From Casp-actino8 sp041159745 (GTDB taxonomy: Bacteria > Actinomycetota > Acidimicrobiia > Acidimicrobiales > Ilumatobacteraceae), in the NCBI GenBank assembly GCA_041159745.1, contig JBEAXP010000087.1, positions 1-28,953 on the forward strand: a stretch of DNA of 28,953 bases, read 5' to 3'. The notes below the pieces were generated by a model. It did no database searches. It worked only from the letters and a program-made list of their open reading frames with translations, and was not told where the DNA came from. The translations under genes and the position numbers were made by a program. The number at the start of each line of letters is the position of its first letter. Positions within the stretch are counted from its first letter, which is position 1. Shown here piece after piece: positions 1 to 7,649 of the stretch.

Positions 1-290
1 GCCCCACCGAAGTTGAAGGCCGCGCCTTCGTCGGCCTCCTTCACCACTTTGATGATGTCGGGGTGCTCGGGCATCGTGACCACGAACGGGGTCTCGCCCG
101 ACGGACCCAACCGCCGCGAGAACGCCGACTGGTCGCCCGGGGAGATGAACTGATCGCGCACCACCACGACTTCGTGCTCGCAGAGAGCCGCCCGAAACGC
201 CGCCAGTTCGGCGCCGTCGAGATCGGCCAGGCGAACGTCACGGATCTCGGCACCGAGAACTCCGGTCACGGGTGTGATCGACATGGTCAC
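1..290 (-). CDS. TauD/TfdA-family Fe(II)/2-oxoglutarate dioxygenase, N-terminal fragment
   Basis: The first ~96 residues of a gene that runs off the left edge without a stop. The translation begins VTM-SITPVTGVLGAEIRDVRL, the usual opening of TauD/TfdA dioxygenases, and continues through LCEHEVVVVRDQFISPGDQ and a phenylalanine-rich FNFGG. In the family FNFGG comes just before the catalytic HxD, so the iron ligands lie outside the window. Family members hydroxylate substrates such as taurine, alkylsulfates or aryloxyacetates next to a heteroatom, using 2-oxoglutarate and O2; the substrate here cannot be told. Start: GTG at 290 sits 7 nt after a TAGCGT box, giving a leaderless start. The in-frame ATG at 284 is the alternative. 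It is divergent from the gene at 347. Confidence 0.85.
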   Translation of the reverse strand, partial: MTMSITPVTGVLGAEIRDVRLADLDGAELAAFRAALCEHEVVVVRDQFISPGDQSAFSRRLGPSGETPFVVTMPEHPDIIKVVKEADEGAAFNFGG

Positions 291-297
291 GTCGCGA

Positions 298-303
298 ACG
301 CTA
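298..303 (-). promoter_or_regulatory. Candidate -10 box TAGCGT for the TauD-like gene
   Basis: TAGCGT on the minus strand lies 7 nt before GTG 290. It fits the TAnnnT box at 6-8 nt seen before many first genes in this window and implies a leaderless mRNA. Inferred from spacing and recurrence only. Confidence 0.5.
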
Positions 304-334
304 GTCGGCTCCGACGACGACCCGTCCCAGCGTC

Positions 335-340
335 TAACGT
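335..340 (+). promoter_or_regulatory. Candidate -10 box TAACGT, leaderless start at 347
   Basis: TAACGT followed by 6 nt (GACCCC) and then ATG 347. No Shine-Dalgarno sequence is present in the gap, which fits a leaderless transcript. Confidence 0.55.
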
Positions 341-346
341 GACCCC

Positions 347-826
347 ATGTCGCAGCTCGAGATCCCGCGATTCGGCGAACTCCTCGGACCGTACATCGGA
401 CGCGTTCCGGCTCAGGCGATGCCGCGCTTCCTCGCTCTCCTCGAGCGCACGGCGGCCGATCGCTATCGCCAGTGGGCCGACGATCTTCCCGAACACCGCA
501 AAGGTCTCTTGAAGTGCGCCGAGAGCGAGGACGAAATCGCCGACCGCATCGAAGGTGCGTTCGCTCTCGACGAGTCGTTGCGCGAGCAGCTCGAGGCACC
601 GCTCCCCGAAGCCAAGACGGTGTACTACGAGGTGTTCTCGCGTTTCAGTGTGTGGGATCAACTGCGCATCCAGGCCAACGCCGAACGTCAGGGTGCGCAA
701 GCCTGGCGGAACATCGCCGCCCGTCACCCCGATCAACGAGTGATCGACGTCCTCGAGAGTTGTTCGCAACTCGAAGAAGCCAGCGCCGACTATCTCGACG
801 ACTTGATCAGCCGACACGCTTCGTAG
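347..826 (+). CDS. Unrecognised small helical protein (159 aa)
   Basis: I do not recognise a family with confidence. The 159-residue product is soluble, has no signal peptide or membrane segment, and looks all-helical, with charged repeating patterns. Notable segments are LLERTAADRYRQWADDL (residues ~28-44), CAESEDEIADRIEGAF (~55-70), and AERQGAQAWRNIAARHP (~112-128). The spacing of Glu and Arg residues over four apparent helices is loosely like ferritin-like or rubrerythrin-like bundles, but no clear ExxH pair is present, so this is only a suggestion. It has its own leaderless-type promoter and is followed after 22 nt by the MFS gene, which has its own -10 box. Nothing in the context fixes a function. 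Confidence 0.75.
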   Translation: MSQLEIPRFGELLGPYIGRVPAQAMPRFLALLERTAADRYRQWADDLPEHRKGLLKCAESEDEIADRIEGAFALDESLREQLEAPLPEAKTVYYEVFSRFSVWDQLRIQANAERQGAQAWRNIAARHPDQRVIDVLESCSQLEEASADYLDDLISRHAS

Positions 827-834
827 CCAACCGC

Positions 835-840
835 TAGCGT
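835..840 (+). promoter_or_regulatory. Candidate -10 box TAGCGT for the MFS gene
   Basis: TAGCGT followed by 8 nt and GTG 849. The spacing is 1-2 nt longer than in the other leaderless starts here. No Shine-Dalgarno sequence is visible. Confidence 0.45.
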
Positions 841-848
841 CTTCACCC

Positions 849-2033
849 GTGCCGGTGAAGAGTCTCGTCCGAACGCTTCAGGCGGCCACGTTCTTTCTCG
901 CCGCGTCGTACGGCGTGATGTTCACGATGCTCGACGACTACCGCGACGAGTACGGCATCTCCGAGTCGTTCCTCGGCCTCATCGTCGCGATGGGCTTCTT
1001 CTCGTCGTTCATCGGACAGTTGTCGCTCGCTCCCCTGGCCGACCGCGGTCACGCCAAGCGGCTTCTCGTCGTCGGCTTCACCGCTCAGATCGCCGGACTC
1101 CTTCTGATGGCGTACGGCACCACCGCGATGCTCCTCAGTTCCGGTCGTCTGCTCATGGGCATCGGCGCCGGAATGGCCATGCCCGCGTTGCGACGCATCG
1201 TGATCGTGGCCGACCCCGAGAACCTCGGCAACAACATGGGTCGGTTGCTCAGCGTCGACGTGGCCGGCTTTGCCACCGGGCCGGTGCTCGCGGTGCTCAC
1301 CGTCGACCGCTTCGGTATCGCGTCGCCCTACCTCGTTCTCGTCCTCGCCATCATCGGAGTGTCGGTGGCTCTGGCCAATCTCCCCATTCCCGAGACGGCC
1401 GTCGACGACCAGCCGAGCGAACGGCTCGCCTTCGACCTGTTGCGGAATCGTGGCGTTCTCGGCGCGGTTCTCATCGGCGTCGCCCTCTATCTCATGATCG
1501 GCACGTTCGATTCGCTGTGGGCCGTGATGATGGAGGACCTCGAAGCCCCGTCGTGGATGGCCAACACGGGTGTGGCCCTCTTCGTGCTCCCGATGATCGT
1601 GCTCGGACCCTACGGCGGCCGGCTCGCGCAACGAGTCGGCCCATACAAGACCGGTGCCATCGGGATGGCCGTCGGTGCGGTGTGCATGAGCTTCTACGGA
1701 TTCCTTCCCGAACCCGGACTCATGATGGGTGTGTTCCTCCTCCACATCGTCAACGACGGCCTCACGGTCACCAGTGCGGGTGTGGCCGTGGGAATGGCGG
1801 CCCCGGCCGAACGACAGGCCGGCGCCCAAGGGCTGTTGGGCGGAATGCAGACACTCACCGGTGGAATCGGCGCATCGCTGGCCGGGTGGAGCTACGACTC
1901 GTTCGGTCGTGGGACGACCTACATCACGACCGCCGCGATCATGCTCGTCCTGATCGCACTCGGGTATTCGATCGCCGGCGACCATCGCACACGACGCCCG
2001 GCCGCCCCGACCGAGTTGGCTTCCACGCACTGA
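849..2033 (+). CDS. MFS transporter
   Basis: A 394-residue, strongly hydrophobic protein with about 12 predicted membrane segments, the standard size of a major facilitator superfamily transporter. The first segment is residues ~9-28, and the cytoplasmic loop between segments 2 and 3 carries an MFS motif A variant, LAPLADRGHAKRL (~60-72). A GIGAGMAMPALRR stretch (~99-111) is typical of segment 4. It probably moves a small molecule across the cytoplasmic membrane by proton coupling; the substrate is unknown. Start: GTG 849 lies 8 nt after a TAGCGT box, and the MFS N-terminus begins directly there. A 38-nt gap with a separate -10 box leads to the Nudix gene. Confidence 0.88.
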   Translation: MPVKSLVRTLQAATFFLAASYGVMFTMLDDYRDEYGISESFLGLIVAMGFFSSFIGQLSLAPLADRGHAKRLLVVGFTAQIAGLLLMAYGTTAMLLSSGRLLMGIGAGMAMPALRRIVIVADPENLGNNMGRLLSVDVAGFATGPVLAVLTVDRFGIASPYLVLVLAIIGVSVALANLPIPETAVDDQPSERLAFDLLRNRGVLGAVLIGVALYLMIGTFDSLWAVMMEDLEAPSWMANTGVALFVLPMIVLGPYGGRLAQRVGPYKTGAIGMAVGAVCMSFYGFLPEPGLMMGVFLLHIVNDGLTVTSAGVAVGMAAPAERQAGAQGLLGGMQTLTGGIGASLAGWSYDSFGRGTTYITTAAIMLVLIALGYSIAGDHRTRRPAAPTELASTH

Positions 2034-2059
2034 CCTTCCGGTTTCGCGCACGCGCGTGG

Positions 2060-2065
2060 CAACAT
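2060..2065 (+). promoter_or_regulatory. Candidate -10 box CAACAT for the Nudix gene
   Basis: CAACAT followed by 6 nt and GTG 2072. The first base departs from TAnnnT but the spacing matches the other leaderless starts. It would drive the Nudix-alcohol dehydrogenase pair. Confidence 0.4.
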
Positions 2066-2071
2066 CATCGT

Positions 2072-2548
2072 GTGGGTTTTCGCGACGGTGACGGCTGGGT
2101 CTTTTGCCAGCGGTGCAATTCGCGTCACTGGGGTGTCTACGGCGCGGCGGGTCTCTTGATGGTGCGCACCGATCTCCCCGAGCCGCACGTACTCCTGCAG
2201 CTGCGAGCGGTCTGGACTCATGGCGGCGGCACCTGGTCGATTCCGGGGGGCGCTCTCGATTCGCACGAAGATCCCGTCGAGGCCGCCGTGCGCGAGGCGT
2301 GGGAAGAAGTCGGCGTCGACGTGAACGCGGTCGAGGTGAAGGACGTGTTCCTCGACGATCACCTCAACTGGGGCTACTACACCGTGATCGCCCACGTTCG
2401 CGGTGACGTACTGGTGGACGAGGGCAACTACGAGTCCGACGCGGTCGCGTGGGTCCCCATCCCCGAGGTCGAGTCGTATCCCCTGCACGCGGGGCTGGCC
2501 AACTCGTGGCCCGAACTGCGCCCGCGGGTCACGGCTACTCTCGGCTGA
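2072..2548 (+). CDS. Nudix hydrolase
   Basis: A 158-residue Nudix protein that hydrolyses a nucleoside diphosphate linked to another moiety. The Nudix box is complete at residues 60-82 (G-x5-E-x7-REAWEEVGV), including the REx2EE metal-binding glutamates. Before it is a short Cys/His element, FCQRCNSRHWG (residues 11-21), common in actinobacterial Nudix proteins ahead of GAAGLLMV. The two Cys and one His may bind a metal or be a zinc-ribbon remnant. Start: GTG 2072 is chosen because it lies 6 nt after a -10-like box and gives the normal family N-terminus; the frame stays open far upstream, but that part is antisense-like shadow of the MFS gene. Its stop abuts the ATG of the dehydrogenase, so the two are co-transcribed. 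Substrate unknown. Confidence 0.9.
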   Translation: MGFRDGDGWVFCQRCNSRHWGVYGAAGLLMVRTDLPEPHVLLQLRAVWTHGGGTWSIPGGALDSHEDPVEAAVREAWEEVGVDVNAVEVKDVFLDDHLNWGYYTVIAHVRGDVLVDEGNYESDAVAWVPIPEVESYPLHAGLANSWPELRPRVTATLG

Positions 2549-3649
2549 ATGAAGATCACTGCAGCAGTTCTGCGCACCGGAAGCGGCCCGTTCACCATCG
2601 AGAAACTCGAACTGGGATCTCCCGGTCCGCGTGAAGTACTGGTTCGCGTGGTGGCGGCCGGTATGTGCCACACCGATCTTCTCTCGCGCGAGTTGCCACC
2701 CGAGTTCTTCGGCGGCCCGCAGGTGTACGGCCACGAGGGTGCCGGCGTCGTCGAGGCGATCGGCTCCGAGGTCGAATCGGTGAAGCCCGGCGACAAAGTC
2801 GTGCTGTCGTTCAACTCGTGCGGCTCGTGCAAATCGTGTCAGCGCCGCCGTTATCCGTACTGCTTCAACTTCTCTCTCTACAACATGTCGGGCGGACGTC
2901 CCGACGGATCATCGGCGTTCGTCGACGAGAGCGGGCAGCGCGTGGGTTCGCACTACTTCGGCCAGTCGTCCTTCGCCACTCACACCATCGCCGCCGAGAC
3001 GTCGGTGGTGAAGGTGGACGCATCGTCGCCGATTCGCGCCATGGGTCCGCTCGGTTGCGGAATCCAGACCGGCGCCGGAGCGATCCTCAACACGCTGGCC
3101 GTCGAGGCCGGCACGAGCGTCGTCGTCACCGGAGCCGGAGCACTCGGCCTGGCCGCCGTGATGGCGGCCAAAGTCGCCGGCGCCTCCACCATCATCGCGG
3201 TCGACCGGCACCAGAGCCGTCTCGATCTGGCGAAGAAGTACGGCGCCACGCACACGGTGTCGGGGGCTCCGGCCGACATCACCGCGGCCATTCAGGCCGC
3301 CACCGGTGGCGGCGCCGACTACGCGTTCGACACCACGGGCAACGCGTCCGTCGTACGCGCCAGTCAGGCCGCGCTCAACGTGATCGGAACCATCGCGCTC
3401 GCCGGCGTGGGTTTCGGCGATCTGAGCGTCGACTTTCTTTCGATGATCAGCGGTCGAACCATCACCGGTGTGATGGAGGGCGATTCGGTTCCCAACGAAT
3501 TCATCCCCCACCTCGCCCGGCTCAACGCCGAGGGCAAGTTCCCCTATCACGAACTCATCACCGAGTTCCCGCTCGATCGGATCAACGAGGCCGAGAAGGC
3601 CAGTGCGAGCGGGGCGGTCATCAAGCCCGTGCTCGTGATGCCCGACTGA
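2549..3649 (+). CDS. Zinc-dependent alcohol dehydrogenase, aryl-alcohol (XylB/AreB-like) type
   Basis: A 366-residue medium-chain dehydrogenase that oxidises an alcohol to an aldehyde with NAD(P)+. Catalytic zinc ligands are visible: Cys40 (GMCHTD), His62-Glu63 (GHEG) and Cys170 (LGCGIQTGAG). The structural zinc site has four cysteines, 91, 94, 97 and 105. The Rossmann motif GAGALG is at ~195-200, followed by an acidic AVDRH that favours NAD. The insert with YNMSGGRPDGSS and the LGCGIQTGAG sequence are characteristic of benzyl/aryl-alcohol dehydrogenases, which would suit the aromatic catabolism genes nearby; this is inference. ATG 2549 follows the Nudix TGA with no gap, so translation is coupled. 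It ends 6 nt from the convergent monooxygenase gene. Confidence 0.92.
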   Translation: MKITAAVLRTGSGPFTIEKLELGSPGPREVLVRVVAAGMCHTDLLSRELPPEFFGGPQVYGHEGAGVVEAIGSEVESVKPGDKVVLSFNSCGSCKSCQRRRYPYCFNFSLYNMSGGRPDGSSAFVDESGQRVGSHYFGQSSFATHTIAAETSVVKVDASSPIRAMGPLGCGIQTGAGAILNTLAVEAGTSVVVTGAGALGLAAVMAAKVAGASTIIAVDRHQSRLDLAKKYGATHTVSGAPADITAAIQAATGGGADYAFDTTGNASVVRASQAALNVIGTIALAGVGFGDLSVDFLSMISGRTITGVMEGDSVPNEFIPHLARLNAEGKFPYHELITEFPLDRINEAEKASASGAVIKPVLVMPD

Positions 3650-3655
3650 CGTCGG

Positions 3656-5128
3656 TCAGGGCACGAGCGCGAATTCGTCGACCGCCCGGGCGAGGGCGTC
3701 GAGGCCGGAGCGACCGGTTCCGAGCACGATGCGATCGGGACGAACCACGACGGCATCGGATTGCGCGTTGTCGAGAATTCGCTGCGTGATCGCGCCATCC
3801 TTGGCCACGAGCACCAGAGCATCGAGGCGGCCCAACGTGGCGCGATCCGCGGCGCCGAGAACCGACTCGTCCGATACCACGACCGCCCATCGTCCATCGA
3901 GAACCTCGTCGAACACGACGCCGTCGAGTCGACCGTCGCTCACCACGTAACCCGCACCGTCGACGATCAACGACGAACCGGACAGCGACGGCTGGGGTGC
4001 CTCCCCCACATCCACCGGGTTGGCGGCTCGAGCGGCGAGCATGTTCCGATCGCGCTCGGCGGCCACCTGCGGATCGAGTGTGCAGATGATGCGTCCGAAG
4101 CCCACCGCCGACTCGACGATGCGCTGAACGTGCGGCGAGCGTTCGGGTTGGTAGGTGTCGAGCAGTGATTCGCTTGCTCCCCGCACCACGGCCGAAATCT
4201 TCCAGGCCAGGTTCACGGCGTCGCGAACGCCGCTGCACATTCCCTGACCGAGGAAAGGCGGCATCTGATGAGCCGAGTCGCCGGCGAGCAGAACGCGGCC
4301 CCGTCGCCACTCGCGCGTGATCAACCCGTGGAACGTGTACACCGCCGAGCGTTCGACGGTTGCGTTCCCGAGGGCGAAGTAGGGCTCCATCAACTTCTCG
4401 ATCACGTCGGTGCGGTTGATGTCGTCGGGGCTCTCGCCGGGAAGCAGCATGAACTCGAAACGGCGGCGTGGTGCCGGCATCGGAACGATCGTGTGGGGCC
4501 GTACCGGATCGCACACCTGGGCCGCTCGCCGCGGCGGGTTCGGGTCGTCCCCGGTGATGATGATGTCGACCACCAACCACGGTTCGTTGAATTCGAGATC
4601 GATCTGGGTGACGCCCATGTGACGTCGCACGAACGAACGAGCGCCGCAGCATCCGACGAGCCAGGAGGCCTCGACGACGGTGGACGAGCCGTCGGACGCC
4701 GTGACGTCGACTCTCACGCCGTCGCCGATCTCGTGGATGGCCGTGACTTCGTGCCCGAGACGGAACTCGGCGCCGTATTGCGCCGCGCGATCGCGCAAGA
4801 GGCGATCGAGCGTGGGTTGATGGAAGAGATTCGACTGCCCCACCGTGTGGTCGGGGTTGTGCTTCGACGACATGCGAAGAAGCAGCTCGCCGTCACCCGA
4901 GATGAAATCCATGCCTTCGTTCGAGATCGACCAACCGGGGGTGTCGAGCCAGCCACCGACCTCGCGCAGATTGCGAGCGGTCTCGGCGTCGAGATGCGCG
5001 GCTCGAGGCAACGGGTAGATGTCGAGGTCGCGTTCGAGAACGACAACCGAAAGACCCCGCTTGGCGAGCAGGGCGGCGAGCGTGGTGCCCACCGGGCCGG
5101 CACCCACGATGGCGACGTCGTACTTCAT
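3656..5128 (-). CDS. FAD-dependent aromatic monooxygenase, MhpA-like
   Basis: A 490-residue class A flavoprotein hydroxylase of the MhpA/PheA group, which hydroxylates phenolic rings using NAD(P)H, FAD and O2. The N-terminal FAD-binding GAGPVG is at residues 9-14 with a strand ending in LERD. The second FAD motif, GDSAHQMPPFLGQGM (~283-297), is intact and is followed by the MhpA-like CSGVRDAVNLAWK. The third motif, normally G-C/A-D-G-A-x-S-x-V-R, reads GCCGARSFVR (159-168): the conserved Asp is Cys161. The C-terminal ~130 residues form the thioredoxin-like tail of this group. It is last in the GntR operon, 10 nt after the extradiol dioxygenase, so it probably makes the catechol-type substrate for that enzyme. 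ATG 5128 is the family start. Confidence 0.92.
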   Translation of the reverse strand: MKYDVAIVGAGPVGTTLAALLAKRGLSVVVLERDLDIYPLPRAAHLDAETARNLREVGGWLDTPGWSISNEGMDFISGDGELLLRMSSKHNPDHTVGQSNLFHQPTLDRLLRDRAAQYGAEFRLGHEVTAIHEIGDGVRVDVTASDGSSTVVEASWLVGCCGARSFVRRHMGVTQIDLEFNEPWLVVDIIITGDDPNPPRRAAQVCDPVRPHTIVPMPAPRRRFEFMLLPGESPDDINRTDVIEKLMEPYFALGNATVERSAVYTFHGLITREWRRGRVLLAGDSAHQMPPFLGQGMCSGVRDAVNLAWKISAVVRGASESLLDTYQPERSPHVQRIVESAVGFGRIICTLDPQVAAERDRNMLAARAANPVDVGEAPQPSLSGSSLIVDGAGYVVSDGRLDGVVFDEVLDGRWAVVVSDESVLGAADRATLGRLDALVLVAKDGAITQRILDNAQSDAVVVRPDRIVLGTGRSGLDALARAVDEFALVP

Positions 5129-5138
5129 GGTCGGTCGT

Positions 5139-6071
5139 TCAGCCGATGCGCGCCCAGCCGGCCTTGAGCTGGTCGAGGTCGGGTGGGACGATGAACTCGA
5201 GCGGCATCGACGGTCCCCACGAGTTTCCGATGTGCTCGGGTCCGACGGGGGTACGACCCCGCGTCTCCCATTCGATGTCATCGGTGATGATGTCCATGTC
5301 GGAGTAGAACTCGATGAACGATCCCGACGGTTCGAGCAGATACCAGAAGAAGTTCGAGCCCACGAAGTGGCGGCCGAACCCCCATCCCGGCTTGGCCACA
5401 CCCGCGGCGATGAGCGCCGTGCCGTTGTGACCGACGTGATCGACGTCGTCGCATTCCCACGAATAGTGCTGCAACTGCGGAACCTCGGAGTTGACCACCG
5501 CGACGTTGTGATGATCGGTGCTGCAGCGAAGGAACGCGATGATGCCCGGGAAGTGATCGCTGACCTTGAAGCCCAATCCTTCGACGAGAAAGCGAATGGT
5601 GCCATCGATGTCGGGCGAGCCGATCACGATGTGACCGAGACGGCGCGGAGCGCGCGCCCGCGGAATCACGCCGCTGGCCCGCTGATTGACGCGCTCGTTG
5701 TGGCCGGGTCCGTTGTACGGCATCACCTCGGCCACGGCCGACTTCGGGCCATCGGCCACGCGCACCGAGAACTCGACCCGAGTGGCGGGGTCGGTCGCCA
5801 CGAGACGGCCGTCGCGCAGGGTGGACGAGATGCCGAGGCCGGTGAGGCGCGACGCGATCACCGAGGTGTCGGATGCATCGTTGGCCAGGATGTCGACGTT
5901 CAGCAACCGGCGGAAGTCGCCTTGTTCGAGCACGACCTGCTGGCCGCCGTCCGAACCGCCGAAGCGGGATCCGGACGGGTCGGAGGTGAAGCCCGCCGTG
6001 GTGTACAGCCGACTCTGGGCTTCGGCATCAGGAACCGCGATGCGAATGGAATCGAGTCGATGGAGCGGCAC
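5139..6071 (-). CDS. Type I extradiol (catechol-cleaving) dioxygenase, VOC family
   Basis: A 310-residue two-domain protein of the vicinal oxygen chelate superfamily, the size of BphC/HsaC enzymes (~290-300), which open catecholic rings next to the diol using Fe(II) and O2. The N-terminal domain (~5-115) lacks ligands, as usual. The C-terminal domain has His147 (LGHIVIG), His202 (QHYSWECDD) and Glu254 (SFIEFYSD), with spacing matching the 2-His-1-carboxylate triad of BphC, plus His187 in TDHHNVAV at the position of the catalytic histidine. Start GTG 6071 has a weak GGAAG upstream and follows the FAH gene by 7 nt. It is paralogous to the dioxygenase at 24256-25212. The ring substrate cannot be told from the sequence. 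Confidence 0.9.
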   Translation of the reverse strand: MPLHRLDSIRIAVPDAEAQSRLYTTAGFTSDPSGSRFGGSDGGQQVVLEQGDFRRLLNVDILANDASDTSVIASRLTGLGISSTLRDGRLVATDPATRVEFSVRVADGPKSAVAEVMPYNGPGHNERVNQRASGVIPRARAPRRLGHIVIGSPDIDGTIRFLVEGLGFKVSDHFPGIIAFLRCSTDHHNVAVVNSEVPQLQHYSWECDDVDHVGHNGTALIAAGVAKPGWGFGRHFVGSNFFWYLLEPSGSFIEFYSDMDIITDDIEWETRGRTPVGPEHIGNSWGPSMPLEFIVPPDLDQLKAGWARIG

Positions 6072-6078
6072 GGCGCTT

Positions 6079-6909
6079 CTACTTCCGCACCACGCACACG
6101 TTGCGCAACGAACCGATCACTTCGGCGCCGCTGTCGATCACGTCGCCGGCCTTCAGGAGGCGGCCGCGGGCCATGCCCACGCCATCGGGGGTGCCGGTGA
6201 AGATCACGTCACCCGACTCCAGGGTGCAGATGCTCGAGAGATACGAGACGAGATACGGAATGGTGAAGATGAGGTTGGACGTGCGCGACTCCTGCATGCG
6301 TTCACCCGACACGTCGCACCACAGCGCGATGTCGTCGGGATTCGGGAAGGCGTCCACCGACACGATGGCTGGTCCGATGGGGCCGTACGTGTCGAAGCTC
6401 TTGCCGAGCGAGAACTGCGGCGGCTTACCTGCGGTCTGCACCTTGCGATCGGAGATGTCCTGTCCGAGGGTGAGCCCGGCCACGTGCGACCAGGCCGCCG
6501 ACTCGGTGATGTGCCGGCCGCCCTTGCCGATCACGACGACGATCTCGACCTCCCAGTCGACCGTGTCGCCCGAGAGTTCGACGTCGGCGGTGGGGCCGAC
6601 GAGGCAGGACGGGAACTTGGTGAAGGTCAACGGAGCCGGCGGAAGTTCCATCTTCGATTCGGCCGCGTGCGACTTGTAGTTGAGGCCGATGCCGAACACT
6701 TTCGAGGGCTTCTGAACGCAGACGCCCGGAGTACCGGCCGACTTCGGCGAGGCGGCGGCCTTGGCATAGAGCGCGGACAACTCGCCGAATCGTTCGATGG
6801 CGGCCATCGGGTCGGCCAACGACTCGTCACCGGCAACCTTGGCCACGTCGACGAAACCGTCGTCGAACTGGAACGCTGAACGTCCGTTGATATTGGTGAG
6901 ACGGAACAT
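6079..6909 (-). CDS. Fumarylacetoacetate hydrolase (FAH) family protein
   Basis: A 276-residue FAH-fold enzyme. Family members hydrolyse or isomerise acylpyruvate-like ring-cleavage products using a divalent metal. The core GIGLNYKSHAAE (~73-84), the metal ligands Glu120 and Glu122 in DWEVEIVVVIG, and Asp151 in LGQDISDR are visible. The C-terminal signature is LESGDVIFTGTPDGVG. An N-terminal ~65-residue FAH_N-like part is present. In this operon it most likely processes the product of the neighbouring extradiol dioxygenase (acylpyruvate hydrolase or oxo-acid isomerase); which reaction is not decidable. Start ATG 6909 has a good Shine-Dalgarno, TAAGGAG, which overlaps the stop codon of the GntR gene 8 nt upstream. 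Confidence 0.92.
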   Translation of the reverse strand: MFRLTNINGRSAFQFDDGFVDVAKVAGDESLADPMAAIERFGELSALYAKAAASPKSAGTPGVCVQKPSKVFGIGLNYKSHAAESKMELPPAPLTFTKFPSCLVGPTADVELSGDTVDWEVEIVVVIGKGGRHITESAAWSHVAGLTLGQDISDRKVQTAGKPPQFSLGKSFDTYGPIGPAIVSVDAFPNPDDIALWCDVSGERMQESRTSNLIFTIPYLVSYLSSICTLESGDVIFTGTPDGVGMARGRLLKAGDVIDSGAEVIGSLRNVCVVRK

Positions 6910-6917
6910 GATTCTCC

Positions 6918-7580
6918 TTACTCTGCTGATTGATTGGCGAGGCGCAGTGCTTCGACGGCGCGCAAGGTGTTGGTGAGATGGGCGGTGTGAACGCGGATGG
7001 TGTCGTCGACGCGCCCGGACACCGCGAACTCCATCAACAACCGGTGGTCGTCGGCGTGGGCCGTGCCAGGAGCGATCGGCTTGGCCACGAATTGGTAGAG
7101 CCGCGAGCGATCCATGAGCGACCCGATCTCGGCGAGCAGTGTTCGATTGGCGCATCGCGACATGAGCACGAGATGAAAGGCGCGATGGCGATCGTGTTGT
7201 TCGGCGGCGCCGCGCGCCTTGGTGAGGGCAACGAACGACTCGGTCACGGCGCGTTCGAAATCCACGTCGGATCCGCGGCCCACCGATTCGCGCAATGCGA
7301 CGGGTTCGAGCAGAAGGCGCACCGCGTAGATCTCGGCCGCCACCGCGGCGTCGACGGACGCCACCCGGGCCCCGCGCTGAGGTTCGAGGTCGACCAGACC
7401 CTCACCGGCCAGGCGACGGACCGACTCGCGAATCGGAGTGGGGGACACACCCCAGGCCTCGGCGAGCCGTTCGACCGGAATGCGGTCACCGGGCCGCAGG
7501 CGCCCGGACAGGATCTCGGCGCGCAGGTGGCTGTCGGTCCACTCGGCCCGAGTCCCAGGCGGCGCCACCCTCATTTCCAT
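6918..7580 (-). CDS. GntR-family (FCD) transcriptional regulator
   Basis: A 220-residue regulator. The N-terminal winged helix-turn-helix covers residues ~14-72, with GDRIPVERLAEAWGVSPTP and IRESVRRLAGEGLVDLEPQRG, the standard GntR signature. The C-terminal ~85-212 is the FCD ligand-binding helical domain, containing HRAFHLVLMSRCAN and HADDHRLLMEF histidines that may bind metal. It is the first gene of the four-gene catabolic operon and probably controls it, responding to a pathway acid. The start codon ATG 7580 sits directly against a 14-bp perfect palindrome that includes the probable -10 box, so autorepression is likely. ATG 7574 is a second in-frame start two codons later. Confidence 0.92.
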   Translation of the reverse strand: MEMRVAPPGTRAEWTDSHLRAEILSGRLRPGDRIPVERLAEAWGVSPTPIRESVRRLAGEGLVDLEPQRGARVASVDAAVAAEIYAVRLLLEPVALRESVGRGSDVDFERAVTESFVALTKARGAAEQHDRHRAFHLVLMSRCANRTLLAEIGSLMDRSRLYQFVAKPIAPGTAHADDHRLLMEFAVSGRVDDTIRVHTAHLTNTLRAVEALRLANQSAE

Positions 7581-7593
7581 AATCTATAGATTA
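7580..7593. promoter_or_regulatory. Perfect 14-bp palindrome TAATCTATAGATTA, candidate GntR operator over the -10 box
   Basis: A perfect inverted repeat, AT-rich in a GC-rich window, ending at the first base of the GntR start codon. On the minus strand TAATCT (7593-7588) followed by 7 nt and ATG 7580 is a leaderless-type -10 element, so a regulator bound here would block its own operon. It also sits in the 69-bp gap with the divergent dioxygenase gene at 7650. Confidence 0.65.
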
Positions 7594-7636
7594 ACCCGAG
7601 AATCTGGTGACCGAAAGTCACCGCCCAACCCACAAC

Positions 7637-7642
7637 TACCGT
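7637..7642 (+). promoter_or_regulatory. Candidate -10 box TACCGT for the phytanoyl-CoA dioxygenase-like gene
   Basis: TACCGT followed by 7 nt and ATG 7650. The in-frame GTG at 7641 lies inside this box and is therefore unlikely to be the start. Confidence 0.55.
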
Positions 7643-7649
7643 GCCTCCC

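Noticed and set aside
15..29. GAAGGC-CGC-GCCTTC hairpin near the window start
   Set aside because: A six-base stem inside conserved coding sequence of the dioxygenase; no regulatory setting.
843..2051. 402-codon open frame on the minus strand opposite the MFS gene
   Set aside because: It is an antisense shadow from GC-rich codon use; its translation is His/Arg/Glu-rich with no domain, while the plus strand gives a clear 12-helix transporter.
3646..3659. CTGAC-GTCG-GTCAG stem between the dehydrogenase and MhpA-like stops as a terminator
   Set aside because: Only five base pairs and no T-run; not distinguishable from chance.
7641..7649. GTG 7641 as start of the PhyH-like gene
   Set aside because: It lies inside the predicted TACCGT -10 box; ATG 7650 gives the normal start with 7-nt spacing.
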